Shown here: positions 32,858 through 40,110 of the stretch, piece by piece | Position numbering within the stretch: the stretch's first letter is position 1 | Layout of the letters: the number at the start of each line of letters is the position of its first letter | Assembly (NCBI GenBank): GCA_910584635.1 | Contig: CAJUBA010000014.1 | Coordinates: forward strand, 1-40,110 | Origin: an uncultured Christensenella sp. | GTDB lineage: Bacteria; Bacillota; Clostridia; Christensenellales; UBA3700 | Reading direction: 5' to 3' | Length of the DNA: 40,110 nt | Position numbers and translations under genes: made by a program | Notes under the pieces: generated by a model | What the model saw: the letters and a program-made list of their open reading frames with translations, nothing else | Database searches by the model: none | Told to the model about the DNA's origin: nothing

Positions 32858-34231
32858 TTATTTTCTGTTTTTCAAAGGTATGTATTCCAAAGCGGGTTGA
32901 GCGCAGTTGTAAGCAGGACGCATAATCTTTGAAGAGTTGATGAGTTCTTCGATTCTGTGAGCCGACCAACCTGCAATTCTGGATATTGCAAAGATAGGAG
33001 TATAAAGTTCCTGCGGCAGACCAAGCATATCATAAATAAATCCGCTGTAAAAATCTATATTAGCGCTTACGCCTTTGTAGATATGGCGTTGGTCGGAAAT
33101 AAGTTTGATAGCGATTTCTTCGACTTTGGAGTAGAGTTCGAAATCTTTATCCAATCCTTTTTCCACGCTGAGATTTTTAGTAGATTTTTTTAGTAGCAAC
33201 GCTCTCGGGTCGGATAGCGAGTATACCGCGTGTCCGATACCGTAAATAAGTCCGCTTTTATCAAAACATTCTTTATTGAGAATTTTATTGAGATAAGCCG
33301 CTATTTCTTCGTCGTCTTTCCAATCCGCTACGTTTTTCTTTATATCGGCGAACATTTGCGATACTTTTATATTTGCTCCGCCGTGTTTGGGTCCTTTCAA
33401 CGAACCTATTGCCGCCGCAATAGCGGAGTAGGTGTCCGTACCCGAAGACGTAACGGCGCGCGCGGTGAAAGTGGAGTTGTTGCCGCCGCCGTGTTCCGCG
33501 TGCAATACCAAAGCAAGGTCGAGAACTCTCGCTTCGAGTTTTGTATACTTGCTGTCTATTCTGAGCATGTGCAGAATGTTTTCCGCAGTGGAGAGGTCGT
33601 CCTTAGGCTCGTGAATAAAAAACGAGTGATTTTCTTTTATATAATAATCGTACGCTTGATAGCCGTACACCGAAAGCAGAGGAAAGAGCGCTATTAGTTG
33701 AAGACACTGATTAAGCACGTTGCGAATCGAAGTGTCGTTTGCTTTCACGTCGTAAGAGTAGAGAGTAAGTACGCTTCTTGCCAAAGAGTTCATCATGTCG
33801 TTGGACGGCGCTTTCATTATAATATCTCTTACAAATGAGTTGGGAAGAGATTTTCTGTATTTTGCCAAAACCCCTTTGAAATTGGTAAGTTCTTTCTCAT
33901 CCGGAAGTTCCCCGAAAAGCAAAAGATATACGATTTCTTCAAAGCCGTATCTGTCGTTGCCAAGAAAATCGGCGCATAAGTCTTCGATATTGTAACCGCG
34001 ATAATACAGTCTGCCTTCGCAGGGAATTTCTTCGCCGTCAACAACTTTTTTTGCGATTACGTCGCTTATGTTGGTAAGTCCGGTTAATACGCCTTTACCT
34101 TTTTGGTCGCGAAGTCCTTTGTTGACTTTGTGTTGTATAAACAACTCCGGGTCAATTAAACCGTTGTTTTGGCATTTTTCACTTAAATTACTTAAATACC
34201 TACCGCTTTCCTGGTCGTTTCTTATTGCCAT
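32858..34231 (-). CDS. gltA: citrate synthase
   Basis: 457 residues, longer than the roughly 370-430 of most bacterial enzymes because of an N-terminal extension. Active-site motifs are all present: HAEHGGG (244-250), GPKHGGAN with catalytic His 283, GIGHAVY with His 334, and NIDFYSGF carrying the catalytic Asp. Reaction: oxaloacetate + acetyl-CoA to citrate, feeding 2-oxoglutarate and glutamate synthesis. The gene stands alone on the minus strand with its own promoter and terminator; no aconitase or isocitrate dehydrogenase gene is nearby. The start has AGAGGA about 9 bp upstream. The long variant with the RPAYNCAQPALEYIPLKNR tail resembles Clostridia citrate synthases. Confidence 0.93.
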   Translation of the reverse strand: MAIRNDQESGRYLSNLSEKCQNNGLIDPELFIQHKVNKGLRDQKGKGVLTGLTNISDVIAKKVVDGEEIPCEGRLYYRGYNIEDLCADFLGNDRYGFEEIVYLLLFGELPDEKELTNFKGVLAKYRKSLPNSFVRDIIMKAPSNDMMNSLARSVLTLYSYDVKANDTSIRNVLNQCLQLIALFPLLSVYGYQAYDYYIKENHSFFIHEPKDDLSTAENILHMLRIDSKYTKLEARVLDLALVLHAEHGGGNNSTFTARAVTSSGTDTYSAIAAAIGSLKGPKHGGANIKVSQMFADIKKNVADWKDDEEIAAYLNKILNKECFDKSGLIYGIGHAVYSLSDPRALLLKKSTKNLSVEKGLDKDFELYSKVEEIAIKLISDQRHIYKGVSANIDFYSGFIYDMLGLPQELYTPIFAISRIAGWSAHRIEELINSSKIMRPAYNCAQPALEYIPLKNRK

Positions 34232-34272
34232 CGATAATCCTCTTGATTCGTCTAAAATTATTTTATATCTAT

Positions 34273-34300
34273 TTTATACCAAAAAACGGCAATTTGTCAA
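34273..34300 (-). promoter_or_regulatory. sigma-A promoter of citrate synthase
   Basis: On the minus strand TTGACA (34300-34295), 16-bp spacer, TATAAA (34278-34273). Confidence 0.75.
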
Positions 34301-34393
34301 TCATTCGCAGATACGACTTTTTTGCGTAAAGGAGAGTCTTCTGTTGTAGGTTATCCGTATAAATAAAGATTTCGTATTTTGTCGTGGAAAGAC

Positions 34394-34422
34394 GTATTAA
34401 AATCGAAAATTAGGCAATAATC
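34394..34422 (+). promoter_or_regulatory. forespore sigma (sigma-F/G)-like promoter of spoIIR
   Basis: GTATT (34394-34398), 14-bp spacer, GGCAATAATC (34413-34422), 28 bp before the ATG. The Bacillus sigma-F consensus is GYATA and GGnnAnAHTR at similar spacing. The identical -10 and spacing occur ahead of sleB. Confidence 0.6.
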
Positions 34423-34450
34423 GGAATATCCGAATCAAAGAGGTAGAAAA

Positions 34451-34963
34451 ATGAAAGTAGCGGCAGTAATAATTTTGTGTGTAATATTATTGGGAGCGGT
34501 AATCATGTTTGCAAAGACGCAAACGCAAAGTCCTGAAGATACATATTTAAGAATTCATATCAGAGCAAACAGCAACGATGCGACAGATCAAAGCGTTAAA
34601 TACAAAGTCAAAGAAAGTATTGTCGAATATATGAGTCCAAAACTTGACGGAGTTTCCGACAAAACGCAGGCAATGGATATACTCGCCTTAAATCTCGACG
34701 GAATGAAGAGAGTAGCGGACGGAGTGCTTGCGAAAAACGGATACAATTATAAATCCAAAGTTAGCATAAGAAAAGAAGAATTCCCCGTAAGAACGTACGG
34801 CGACTTGACTTTGGAGAGCGGGGTATACGACGCGCTGATTATAGAACTTGGAAGCGGCAGCGGTGATAATTGGTGGTGCGTGGTTTTTCCTCCGTTGTGT
34901 TTTGTCGGAGAAGAGAGTGAATCGTTTGAATACAAATCTTGGTTCAAAGAAAAGTTGAGTTAA
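34451..34963 (+). CDS. spoIIR: stage II sporulation protein R
   Basis: 170 residues. An N-terminal signal or membrane segment (VAAVIILCVILLGAVIMF) is followed by the family signature RIHIRANSNDATDQSVKYKVK and the C-terminal NWWCVVFPPLCF motif. SpoIIR is made in the forespore and secreted into the intermembrane space, where it activates SpoIIGA to process pro-sigma-E in the mother cell. It is somewhat shorter than typical Clostridia homologues at its C-terminus. AGAGG precedes ATG 34451. Its presence indicates a sporulation-capable lineage. Confidence 0.92.
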   Translation: MKVAAVIILCVILLGAVIMFAKTQTQSPEDTYLRIHIRANSNDATDQSVKYKVKESIVEYMSPKLDGVSDKTQAMDILALNLDGMKRVADGVLAKNGYNYKSKVSIRKEEFPVRTYGDLTLESGVYDALIIELGSGSGDNWWCVVFPPLCFVGEESESFEYKSWFKEKLS

Positions 34964-34978
34964 TTTTTTATAAAAATC

Positions 34979-35052
34979 AAAACCGTCTTTATGAAATGCA
35001 CCTCATTTTGTTGTATCCGACTTTTGAGGGCATAGCATTAAGGCGGTTTTTT
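34979..35052 (+). terminator. long structured terminator after spoIIR
   Basis: AAAACCGTCTT (34979-34989) pairs with AAGGCGGTTTT (35040-35050), with one G-T pair, and runs into T. The 50-nt interior has secondary pairing (CCTCA with TGAGG), so it is longer than a simple hairpin. Confidence 0.65.
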
Positions 35053-35094
35053 AATATATTAAAATTTCATAAAAGAAATTTTTATCTACGTATG

Positions 35095-35122
35095 TTGACA
35101 TAAGGTTATAATGTGGTATAAT
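35095..35122 (+). promoter_or_regulatory. strong sigma-A promoter of the small membrane protein gene
   Basis: TTGACA (35095-35100), 16-bp spacer, TATAAT (35117-35122) with TGG extended -10. Confidence 0.8.
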
Positions 35123-35159
35123 ATATATTAGTAATAAATTATAAGGAGAGTTTTTCAGT

Positions 35160-35384
35160 ATGGCAAGCAAAAAATCCGATTACTTTGGTCTTAGTTGGAT
35201 TGTCAGCCTTATCTTGGCTATCATTCCGGTAACGTCTTGGATTTGCGGAGCAATCACTAGATTTTCCGAAGGCAAAATCGTAGCGGGACTTATTCGTCTT
35301 ATCTTCGGTTTTAACATCGTTTGGATACTCGATTTGGTATTCATGATCCTTCAAAAGAAAATCTGTCGTTTGCTTAATATCTAA
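35160..35384 (+). CDS. small two-helix membrane protein
   Basis: 74 residues with two hydrophobic segments (about 9-31, SWIVSLILAIIPVTSWICGAI; and 41-66, AGLIRLIFGFNIVWILDLVFMIL) separated by TRFSEGK. Similar short proteins of unknown role exist in Clostridia; I do not recognise a named family. It has its own strong promoter, AAGGAG Shine-Dalgarno and terminator. Lying between spoIIR and sleB, it is not obviously a sporulation gene, since its promoter is sigma-A-like. Confidence 0.75.
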   Translation: MASKKSDYFGLSWIVSLILAIIPVTSWICGAITRFSEGKIVAGLIRLIFGFNIVWILDLVFMILQKKICRLLNI

Positions 35385-35403
35385 GAAACGTCGCAAAATC
35401 ATC

Positions 35404-35434
35404 AAAAAACCGCCGGAATTTCAGGCGGTTTTTT
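35404..35434 (+). terminator. intrinsic terminator of the small membrane protein gene
   Basis: AAAAAACCGCC (35404-35414) pairs with GGCGGTTTTTT (35424-35434). Confidence 0.9.
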
Positions 35435-35512
35435 AATTTCCGTATAATTTATTTTTTTTAATCGATAAGTCAACGCTCGAGATTCTCTAAACAAATCGTT
35501 AAAGACCGTATT

Positions 35513-35541
35513 GTATAAAACCTTTTTGCAAGGCAATAATC
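35513..35541 (+). promoter_or_regulatory. forespore sigma-like promoter of sleB-ypeB
   Basis: GTATA (35513-35517), 14-bp spacer, GGCAATAATC (35532-35541), 27 bp before the ATG. The -10 decamer and spacing are identical to those ahead of spoIIR. Confidence 0.6.
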
Positions 35542-35568
35542 AAAGCAAGTATGCAAAAAGGAGTTTTT

Positions 35569-36264
35569 ATGGACAAGAAAGTTATTATAAAGACAAGCGT
35601 AGTAGCGGTATTGCTGTTGGTTACGGTTGTCGTTGGTATTTTGTCTTTTTATTCCGCGCCCCCTGCTGAAGAAGTAGCGGTATTGAAGAGAGGTTCAAGC
35701 GGTTCGCAGGTACGAACTTTGCAGACCAAACTCAATAGATGGGGTTATAATTGCGGAACGGTAGACGGAATTTTCGGTACAAAGACGCTCAATGCAGTAA
35801 AGCAGTTTCAACGCAACAACGGACTTGTTGTAGACGGTATTGTAGGGAGCAAAACTGCGGCGGCGCTGGGTATGACGCTTTCGTCGGGAAGCAGCAGCAA
35901 CAGTTCGTACAATTCGTCGGACGTATATTTGTTGGCTAAGTGTATTTACGCCGAGTCGAGAGGGGAGCCTTATTTGGGACAGGTAGCGGTAGGCGCAGTT
36001 GTGCTTAATCGCGTAAAGAGCAGTTCTTTCCCCAATTCCATTTCAGGAGTTATATATCAACCTTACGCGTTTACCGCGGTTGCGGACGGACAGATAAATT
36101 TGGAACCCAACAGCAGCGCTTATTCCGCGGCAAGGGACGCGATGAACGGTTGGGATCCTACAAACGGCTGTATTTATTACTTCAATCCGGCGACGGCTAC
36201 AAGTTCGTGGATATGGTCAAGACAGGTCAAATTGACAATAGGCAAGCACAAGTTTGCCGTATAG
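35569..36264 (+). CDS. sleB: spore cortex-lytic enzyme SleB
   Basis: 231 residues. Signal or membrane segment at about 7-27, PG_binding_1 domain at 38-100 (LKRGSSGSQVRTLQTKLNRW ... DGIFGTKT), Ser-rich linker, then the Hydrolase_2/SleB lytic transglycosylase domain (117-231) with YAESRGEPYLGQ, which contains the conserved catalytic Glu, and GCIYYFNP. It cuts cortex peptidoglycan at muramic-delta-lactam sites during germination. ATG 35569 is chosen because AAAAGGAG lies upstream; an in-frame ATG at 35551 lacks one. ypeB follows after 11 bp, the usual partner. Confidence 0.93.
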   Translation: MDKKVIIKTSVVAVLLLVTVVVGILSFYSAPPAEEVAVLKRGSSGSQVRTLQTKLNRWGYNCGTVDGIFGTKTLNAVKQFQRNNGLVVDGIVGSKTAAALGMTLSSGSSSNSSYNSSDVYLLAKCIYAESRGEPYLGQVAVGAVVLNRVKSSSFPNSISGVIYQPYAFTAVADGQINLEPNSSAYSAARDAMNGWDPTNGCIYYFNPATATSSWIWSRQVKLTIGKHKFAV

Positions 36265-36275
36265 CGAGGTGAATA

Positions 36276-37637
36276 ATGTTGAGAGACGCATCGGGTAGAT
36301 TGGTTATGACAAAAGGTTGGAAAGCGTTTTTGATTATTATGGCGATACTTTTGTTGAGCGCAATAATCGTGCTTTCCGTATTTTTGGGAATTTCCAAATC
36401 TCAAGAAGAAAAATGGATGGCAAACAGCGAGTACGGATATGAAAACGCTTACTATACGCTGACAGACAGTTTGTTGAATATGGAAAACAATCTGTCGAAA
36501 TTGAGAGTAGTGAAATCGGAAAATTTGATAAACGAGATGCTTGTCGAAGTCGCTATGAACTCGCAGACTGCGGTAGCTAACTTGACGACGCTGTCGTACA
36601 GCGGTTACGATATGGGGTCGGCGATAAAATACTGTAACCAAGTAGGGGATTATTGCAGATACTTGGCTCAAAAAGTCGCTACCGGCGGAAAGTTGACCGA
36701 CGAGGAAAGAAGCAATCTTGACGGCTTGTATCAAGCGACTTTCAAATTGGGCAAGGCGCTTGGAGAAGTAAAGGAAAGTCTTGTCGCAGGCAACAAAATC
36801 GTCGAGGGGATCGGAAAACTTAACGTGAATTTCGTTAACGTCGCGACTGGTATTGTCGACGGCAGTATAGAATATCCGTCGCTCATTTATGACGGAGCGT
36901 TTAGCGATTCGCTCACGGATAGAGAAGTTAAAGGACTTGAAGGGGAGGATATTTCTCCCGAAGGACAGGACGACTATATCAAGCGTATTCTAAGCGGATA
37001 TGACGTAAGCGCAGTCGAATTCATTACCGAAAACGACAACGGCTTTGTATCGTATATGTATCAAGTAACTCTTGCCGACGGAAATATCGCAAGCGTGCAG
37101 ATAGCAAAACAAGGCGGCGCAATAGTAATGTGGGATACTTCTTTTGATTCACAAGAACCTACTTTGAGCGTCGATGAGGGAGTTGCGCTTGCCGAGCAGT
37201 ATATGGCTAATCAAGGGTTTGATAATATGAAAGGCGTTTACGCTTGCGTAACAGACGGACTTTTGTATGTAAATATGTGTTACGTCAAAGACGATATAGT
37301 ATATTATCCCGATATGATTAAAGTCAAAGTTTCGCTTGACGACGGAAAGATAGTAGGTTTTGAAGGATTGAATTATATCTACAATCATTGCGAAAGAGAT
37401 ATTGATTCGCCTAAGGTTACCGAAGGAGAAGTCGGCAATATGGATTTCGGAGGTCTAAACATTACGTCCGTCAGATTGGCGCTTATTCCGTTGCCGGGAG
37501 GTAAAGAAGCGTTGACTTATGAAGTCTTCGGAAATATGGATAATTACAATTTCTACGTTTTTGTCGACGCGCAGTCGGGAAAACAGATTAAAGTTATGCA
37601 AGTCATCGATAGCGACGAAGGCGAACTTTTGATGTAG
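36276..37637 (+). CDS. ypeB: germination protein YpeB
   Basis: 453 residues. A membrane segment near the N-terminus (about 15-37, WKAFLIIMAILLLSAIIVLSV) precedes a helical domain (45-190) and tandem PepSY-like domains in the C-terminal half (for example TLSVDEGVALAEQYMANQGF and the closing YEVFGNMDNYNFYVFVDAQSG). YpeB is needed for SleB to be placed and kept stable in the spore. The ATG at 36276 has GAGGTG just after the sleB stop. Confidence 0.92.
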   Translation: MLRDASGRLVMTKGWKAFLIIMAILLLSAIIVLSVFLGISKSQEEKWMANSEYGYENAYYTLTDSLLNMENNLSKLRVVKSENLINEMLVEVAMNSQTAVANLTTLSYSGYDMGSAIKYCNQVGDYCRYLAQKVATGGKLTDEERSNLDGLYQATFKLGKALGEVKESLVAGNKIVEGIGKLNVNFVNVATGIVDGSIEYPSLIYDGAFSDSLTDREVKGLEGEDISPEGQDDYIKRILSGYDVSAVEFITENDNGFVSYMYQVTLADGNIASVQIAKQGGAIVMWDTSFDSQEPTLSVDEGVALAEQYMANQGFDNMKGVYACVTDGLLYVNMCYVKDDIVYYPDMIKVKVSLDDGKIVGFEGLNYIYNHCERDIDSPKVTEGEVGNMDFGGLNITSVRLALIPLPGGKEALTYEVFGNMDNYNFYVFVDAQSGKQIKVMQVIDSDEGELLM

Positions 37638-37699
37638 GGCGTTCGACGGATAAGGGAAAATTGCAAAATTAAAATGCGCCTTTTGCGCTAATACAACAC

Positions 37700-37744
37700 A
37701 AAAAGCGAACTCCATCGTACAGCAAGTACGGGGAGTCGCTTTTT
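37700..37744 (+). terminator. terminator of sleB-ypeB
   Basis: AAAAAGCGA, CTCC, CGTAC pair imperfectly with GTACG, GGAG, TCGCTTTTT around an AGCA loop. Its 3' half is also the start of a direct repeat. Confidence 0.75.
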
Positions 37745-37879
37745 ATATTGTCTTAACAAAAAATTCGCTATTTTACTAATTGCAATTTTCCCTTACCGCC
37801 GAACGTAGAAGTAGAATTAGTGTAGGTGTGTTTTGCATTTGAAAAATTTAACCAAAGTATAGTTCCAACGCAAGTTCGA
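37726..37879. repeat. 154-bp direct repeat, copy 1
   Basis: It matches 38045-38198 with a constant 319-bp offset and no net gap. The last 88 bp (37792-37879, starting CTTACCGCCGAACGTAGAAG) differ at only two positions; the first part is more diverged. Confidence 0.75.
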
Positions 37880-37921
37880 TAGGAAAAGCAAAAGCATAAT
37901 AAGAATAACGACGTATTTATT

Positions 37922-37993
37922 GACAATACTGTATAAGTAAATAGCCTCGTACCCCGCGGTACGTTGGCGTATATTTACTTATGTCGGATTGTC
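37922..37993. repeat. 72-nt long imperfect hairpin
   Basis: GACAAT/ATTGTC at the ends, TAAGTAAATA with TATTTACTTA, GCC/GGC, and CGTACC/GGTACG near the tip. It lies between the two direct-repeat copies. Confidence 0.55.
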
Positions 37994-38044
37994 GGGAAAG
38001 ACGCGTTATAATTATATGTAGTTGCTTATTCTATCGAACAATAG

Positions 38045-38198
38045 GTACGGGGAACTTTTTCTTATTCTATCTAGACAAAAAATCTACCGTTTTCTTATTT
38101 GACTTTTCCACTTACCGCCGAACGTAGAAGTAGAATTAGTGTAGGTGTGTTTTACATTTGAAAGATTTAACCAAAGTATAGTTCCAACGCAAGTTCGA
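38045..38198. repeat. 154-bp direct repeat, copy 2
   Basis: See copy 1 at 37726-37879. It is followed directly by the dispersed motif at 38211-38229. Confidence 0.75.
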
Positions 38199-38210
38199 AA
38201 GTGAAAGCGT

Positions 38211-38265
38211 AAGCGAAGTCGAAATATCTAAGTCTAATTAAAAATCAGTACAAATAAAGTCTGTA
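38211..38265. repeat. dispersed AAGCGAAGTCGAAATATCT repeat
   Basis: The 19-bp motif is identical to 631-649. The next 33 bp are also related (AAAATCAGTA, then a run leading into AAGTC). Confidence 0.55.
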
Positions 38266-38404
38266 AAACTAAGTTTGTCAATGGGTATCCGTTTTAACTG
38301 TTGTCTACAAAATTCACAAATTTCCATTAACCTATGCTTATATTTTTCGAAATTTGGTAAAAAAATAATAAAAAAATCGACAAATAGCAAAAAATTCCAA
38401 AAAA

Positions 38405-38536
38405 AGTGTACTTTTCCTGACTATGAATTTATGTCGAAAATGATGTAAAATACGACATAATTATACAAATATATTATACAAAATCTATATGTCGAATTCA
38501 AGAGAAACAGGTCAGGAAAAGTACACTTTTCCTGAC
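38405..38536. promoter_or_regulatory. three copies of a 17-bp motif upstream of a surface-protein gene
   Basis: AGTGTACTTTTCCTGAC (38405-38421) is exactly reverse-complemented at 38511-38527. A third, near-identical direct copy (AGTACACTTTTCCTGAC, 38520-38536) overlaps it, making a near-palindrome 23 bp before the start codon. A nested inverted repeat, TTATGTCG (38429-38436) and CGACATAA (38453-38460), lies inside. It could be an operator array or RNA structure. Confidence 0.45.
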
Positions 38537-38558
38537 TGCATACAAAAATGGGGTTAAA

Positions 38559-40110
38559 ATGGATATACGGAATAGAAAATTTAGGGTAGGATTTATATTA
38601 TCTGCGGCGGTAATTTTACTGGTTTTTGCGGTCGGTATTTTTGCTTATATTACGCCTAATAATTCAAAAATAAAAGAAGATTTAGCGGACGGCGGGGAGC
38701 AGTCGGCAATAACTTCGCTTGCAAGTACAACTTCAAGTTACGGTAAATTTGCAAACAAATCCAAATACACATTTACGGACAAGACAAAGATAGCGTCGTA
38801 TAGAGCGAGCGCAGACAATACGGGAACGGACACGACTACAATAGAGGTAGATTCGAGCGCGACGCACGGTTCTCAAGAGAATCCGTACGTAATAGACAAC
38901 TTTGCAGGATGGACGCATTTTGTTACGGAAATGCAAAAAAACAGTAGTACAACGTATACATACGGACAGGGAAAATATTACGTATTGGCGGTAGATTTGG
39001 ACTTTGACGCCAGCGGTGCGCCTGAGGAAAAACCGTTACATAGTTTTGGCGGAACGTTATATGGATTGGGACATACTATTAGCAACTGGAAATATACGGA
39101 AAATTCAAGCAGTTCTGAAGAAGGAGTAGCGTTAATTAGGTATGGTTTGATGGGTGTTGGAACAGAAATAACTATTACTGACTTGTATATGGATAAATAT
39201 GAAATAAATAACGCAAGTAAAGTAAATGGCGCAATTCTAGGAGACGCTTATTCTGCGACATCGTGGTTTTTGAATTGCCATACAATAGGAACTATTTCCA
39301 GAGAGATAGAACGCGGTACATGGATAGGCGCAGGCGGTATAATTTGCGGAACGAGGGATGTTATCGATTATTATAATTATGCCCCTACGGCAACGATTTA
39401 TCGTTGTTCCGTGGATATTGAATTTATAGTTTCAGACAGGCAGTGCCCGGGCAATGTTGATTTTGGCGGTATTTGCGCTTATAATGACAACAATTGTAAC
39501 CTTAACATTTATGACTGTTATGTAAATTCTGTTACTACAATAGATGTAAAAAATCAAAGTTCAGTATGTATTTTCTTTGGAGGAATAGTAGGAGAAAGTG
39601 ATGTAGGAAAAGATCGTGTTGGAGGAGTAGTAACGATTAATAATTGTGTTAGTAAAACTGTTAACAATTTTCCTAATAGTTTAAATACTACATGGTATAA
39701 TGGCGGAGTAACGGGTTTTAATGAATTAAGCAACGCGACACAGACTGCAGTTTCGGAGATATCGAATGCGTATGTAAGTAGTACGCTAAAATGGTATGAT
39801 AGCAATAACAGTAAGGATAGAGTAAATAAAGGGCATGCTTGGTCATTTAAAAGGTCAACTTCAAATAATAAAAAAGCCATGATTAAAGCGTCAGGAGATA
39901 TATTTTACACAGGTGAAGCAAGCATCGACGGTTTGGATAATTGGACAGAGTTGGGCAATACGACTTCGGACAGCGTTACTCCGACGCTACTCGGCACGGC
40001 TACAACAAGTGGAGAAGCGCAGTTATGGACAACCGCGAAGAACAGTAGCAAATTGAAATCTAAGATATGGAAACAAAAAGCAAATATTGGAAGCGCGTAT
40101 TCAATACAGA
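38559..40110 (+). CDS. secreted/surface protein with GLUG-like repeats (3' truncated by window end)
   Basis: The frame is open from ATG 38559 to the last base, 517 codons with no stop. An N-terminal membrane or signal segment (about 9-30, VGFILSAAVILLVFAVGIFAY) is followed by a low-complexity Ser/Thr region and then a surface-protein pattern: GSQENPYVIDNFAGWTHFV, SFGGTLYGLGHTISNW (the common FxGTLdGnGHtIsnl motif) and short beta-helix strands such as FGGICAYNDNN and FFGGIVGESDVG. The Shine-Dalgarno is weak (GGGG at 38550-38553). Codons are more A/T-ending than in ypeB. Function unknown, probably surface display; it resembles the extracellular half of the protein encoded at 4939-7233. Confidence 0.75.
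   Translation, partial: MDIRNRKFRVGFILSAAVILLVFAVGIFAYITPNNSKIKEDLADGGEQSAITSLASTTSSYGKFANKSKYTFTDKTKIASYRASADNTGTDTTTIEVDSSATHGSQENPYVIDNFAGWTHFVTEMQKNSSTTYTYGQGKYYVLAVDLDFDASGAPEEKPLHSFGGTLYGLGHTISNWKYTENSSSSEEGVALIRYGLMGVGTEITITDLYMDKYEINNASKVNGAILGDAYSATSWFLNCHTIGTISREIERGTWIGAGGIICGTRDVIDYYNYAPTATIYRCSVDIEFIVSDRQCPGNVDFGGICAYNDNNCNLNIYDCYVNSVTTIDVKNQSSVCIFFGGIVGESDVGKDRVGGVVTINNCVSKTVNNFPNSLNTTWYNGGVTGFNELSNATQTAVSEISNAYVSSTLKWYDSNNSKDRVNKGHAWSFKRSTSNNKKAMIKASGDIFYTGEASIDGLDNWTELGNTTSDSVTPTLLGTATTSGEAQLWTTAKNSSKLKSKIWKQKANIGSAYSIQ

Larger units (their letters stand above)
37638..38558. other. gene-free repeat region between ypeB and a surface-protein gene
   Basis: No credible gene is seen. 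It contains the ypeB terminator, a 154-bp direct repeat at 37726-37879 and 38045-38198, a long hairpin (37922-37993), a copy of the AAGCGAAGTCGAAATATCT repeat (38211-38229), and an inverted/direct array of a 17-bp motif just ahead of the next gene (38405-38536). Confidence 0.7.

Noticed and set aside
34979..35052. Riboswitch or small RNA between spoIIR and the next gene
   Set aside because: The outer stem ends in a T-run right after spoIIR and upstream of an independent promoter, so a terminator explains it better.
37871..37879. tRNA-like GTTCGA motif in the direct repeats
   Set aside because: No acceptor stem, anticodon arm or cloverleaf can be drawn around it.
38733..38936. Minus-strand 67-codon frame
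   Set aside because: It lies antisense to the 38559 surface-protein frame and has no start signals.

Overview
The window looks like chromosomal DNA of an endospore-forming Clostridia-type Firmicute (Bacillota), probably an uncultured gut or animal-associated lineage; that placement is inferred. Support comes from spoIIR, a sleB-ypeB pair, the nfeD-floA pair, a DUF6512 membrane protein, a heterodimeric ABC exporter with a MarR regulator, purine-rich Shine-Dalgarno sites, and many near-consensus sigma-A promoters. No tRNA, rRNA, CRISPR array, transposase or phage gene was recognised.

Layout. (1) 1-771 is gene-free and packed with short dispersed palindromic repeats; related copies recur near 18.0-18.2 kb, 32.77 kb and 38.2 kb. 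(2) 807-7233 is a tightly coupled four-gene operon: a class-I release-factor homologue with an intact GGQ motif but no recognisable codon-reading tripeptide, a UvrD-like SF1 helicase, a coiled-coil protein, and a membrane-anchored beta-helix protein. I recognise no named system with this composition, and it is the best candidate for something undescribed. (3) 7448-12007 is a glycerol/glycerol-3-phosphate module: GlpA-like dehydrogenase, FAD/NAD oxidoreductase, and a DUF1667 domain fused to full-length glycerol kinase. (4) 12290-13354 holds two small membrane proteins. (5) 13558-17711 is marR plus a heterodimeric ABC exporter, with a perfect 18-bp palindrome at the promoter. (6) 18448-27450 encodes a surface protein of about 3000 residues, built largely from MBG-like domains in a four-domain higher-order repeat.

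(7) 27745-30400 is a cysteine/sulfur operon (metY-cysK-Rrf2 regulator) with two matched operator-like inverted repeats at its promoter. (8) 30566-32713 is nfeD-floA-hypothetical, a membrane microdomain operon. (9) 32858-34231 on the minus strand is citrate synthase. (10) 34451-37637 is a sporulation/germination block (spoIIR, a small membrane protein, sleB, ypeB); spoIIR and sleB share a forespore-sigma-like promoter. (11) 37638-38558 is repeat-rich and gene-free. (12) From 38559 a second surface protein runs off the window end.

Together the genes cover translation-linked housekeeping or stress response (hypothetical), glycerol catabolism, efflux, surface display, sulfur assimilation, membrane organisation and the spore cycle. 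All functions are inferred from motifs by eye; no database search was possible.
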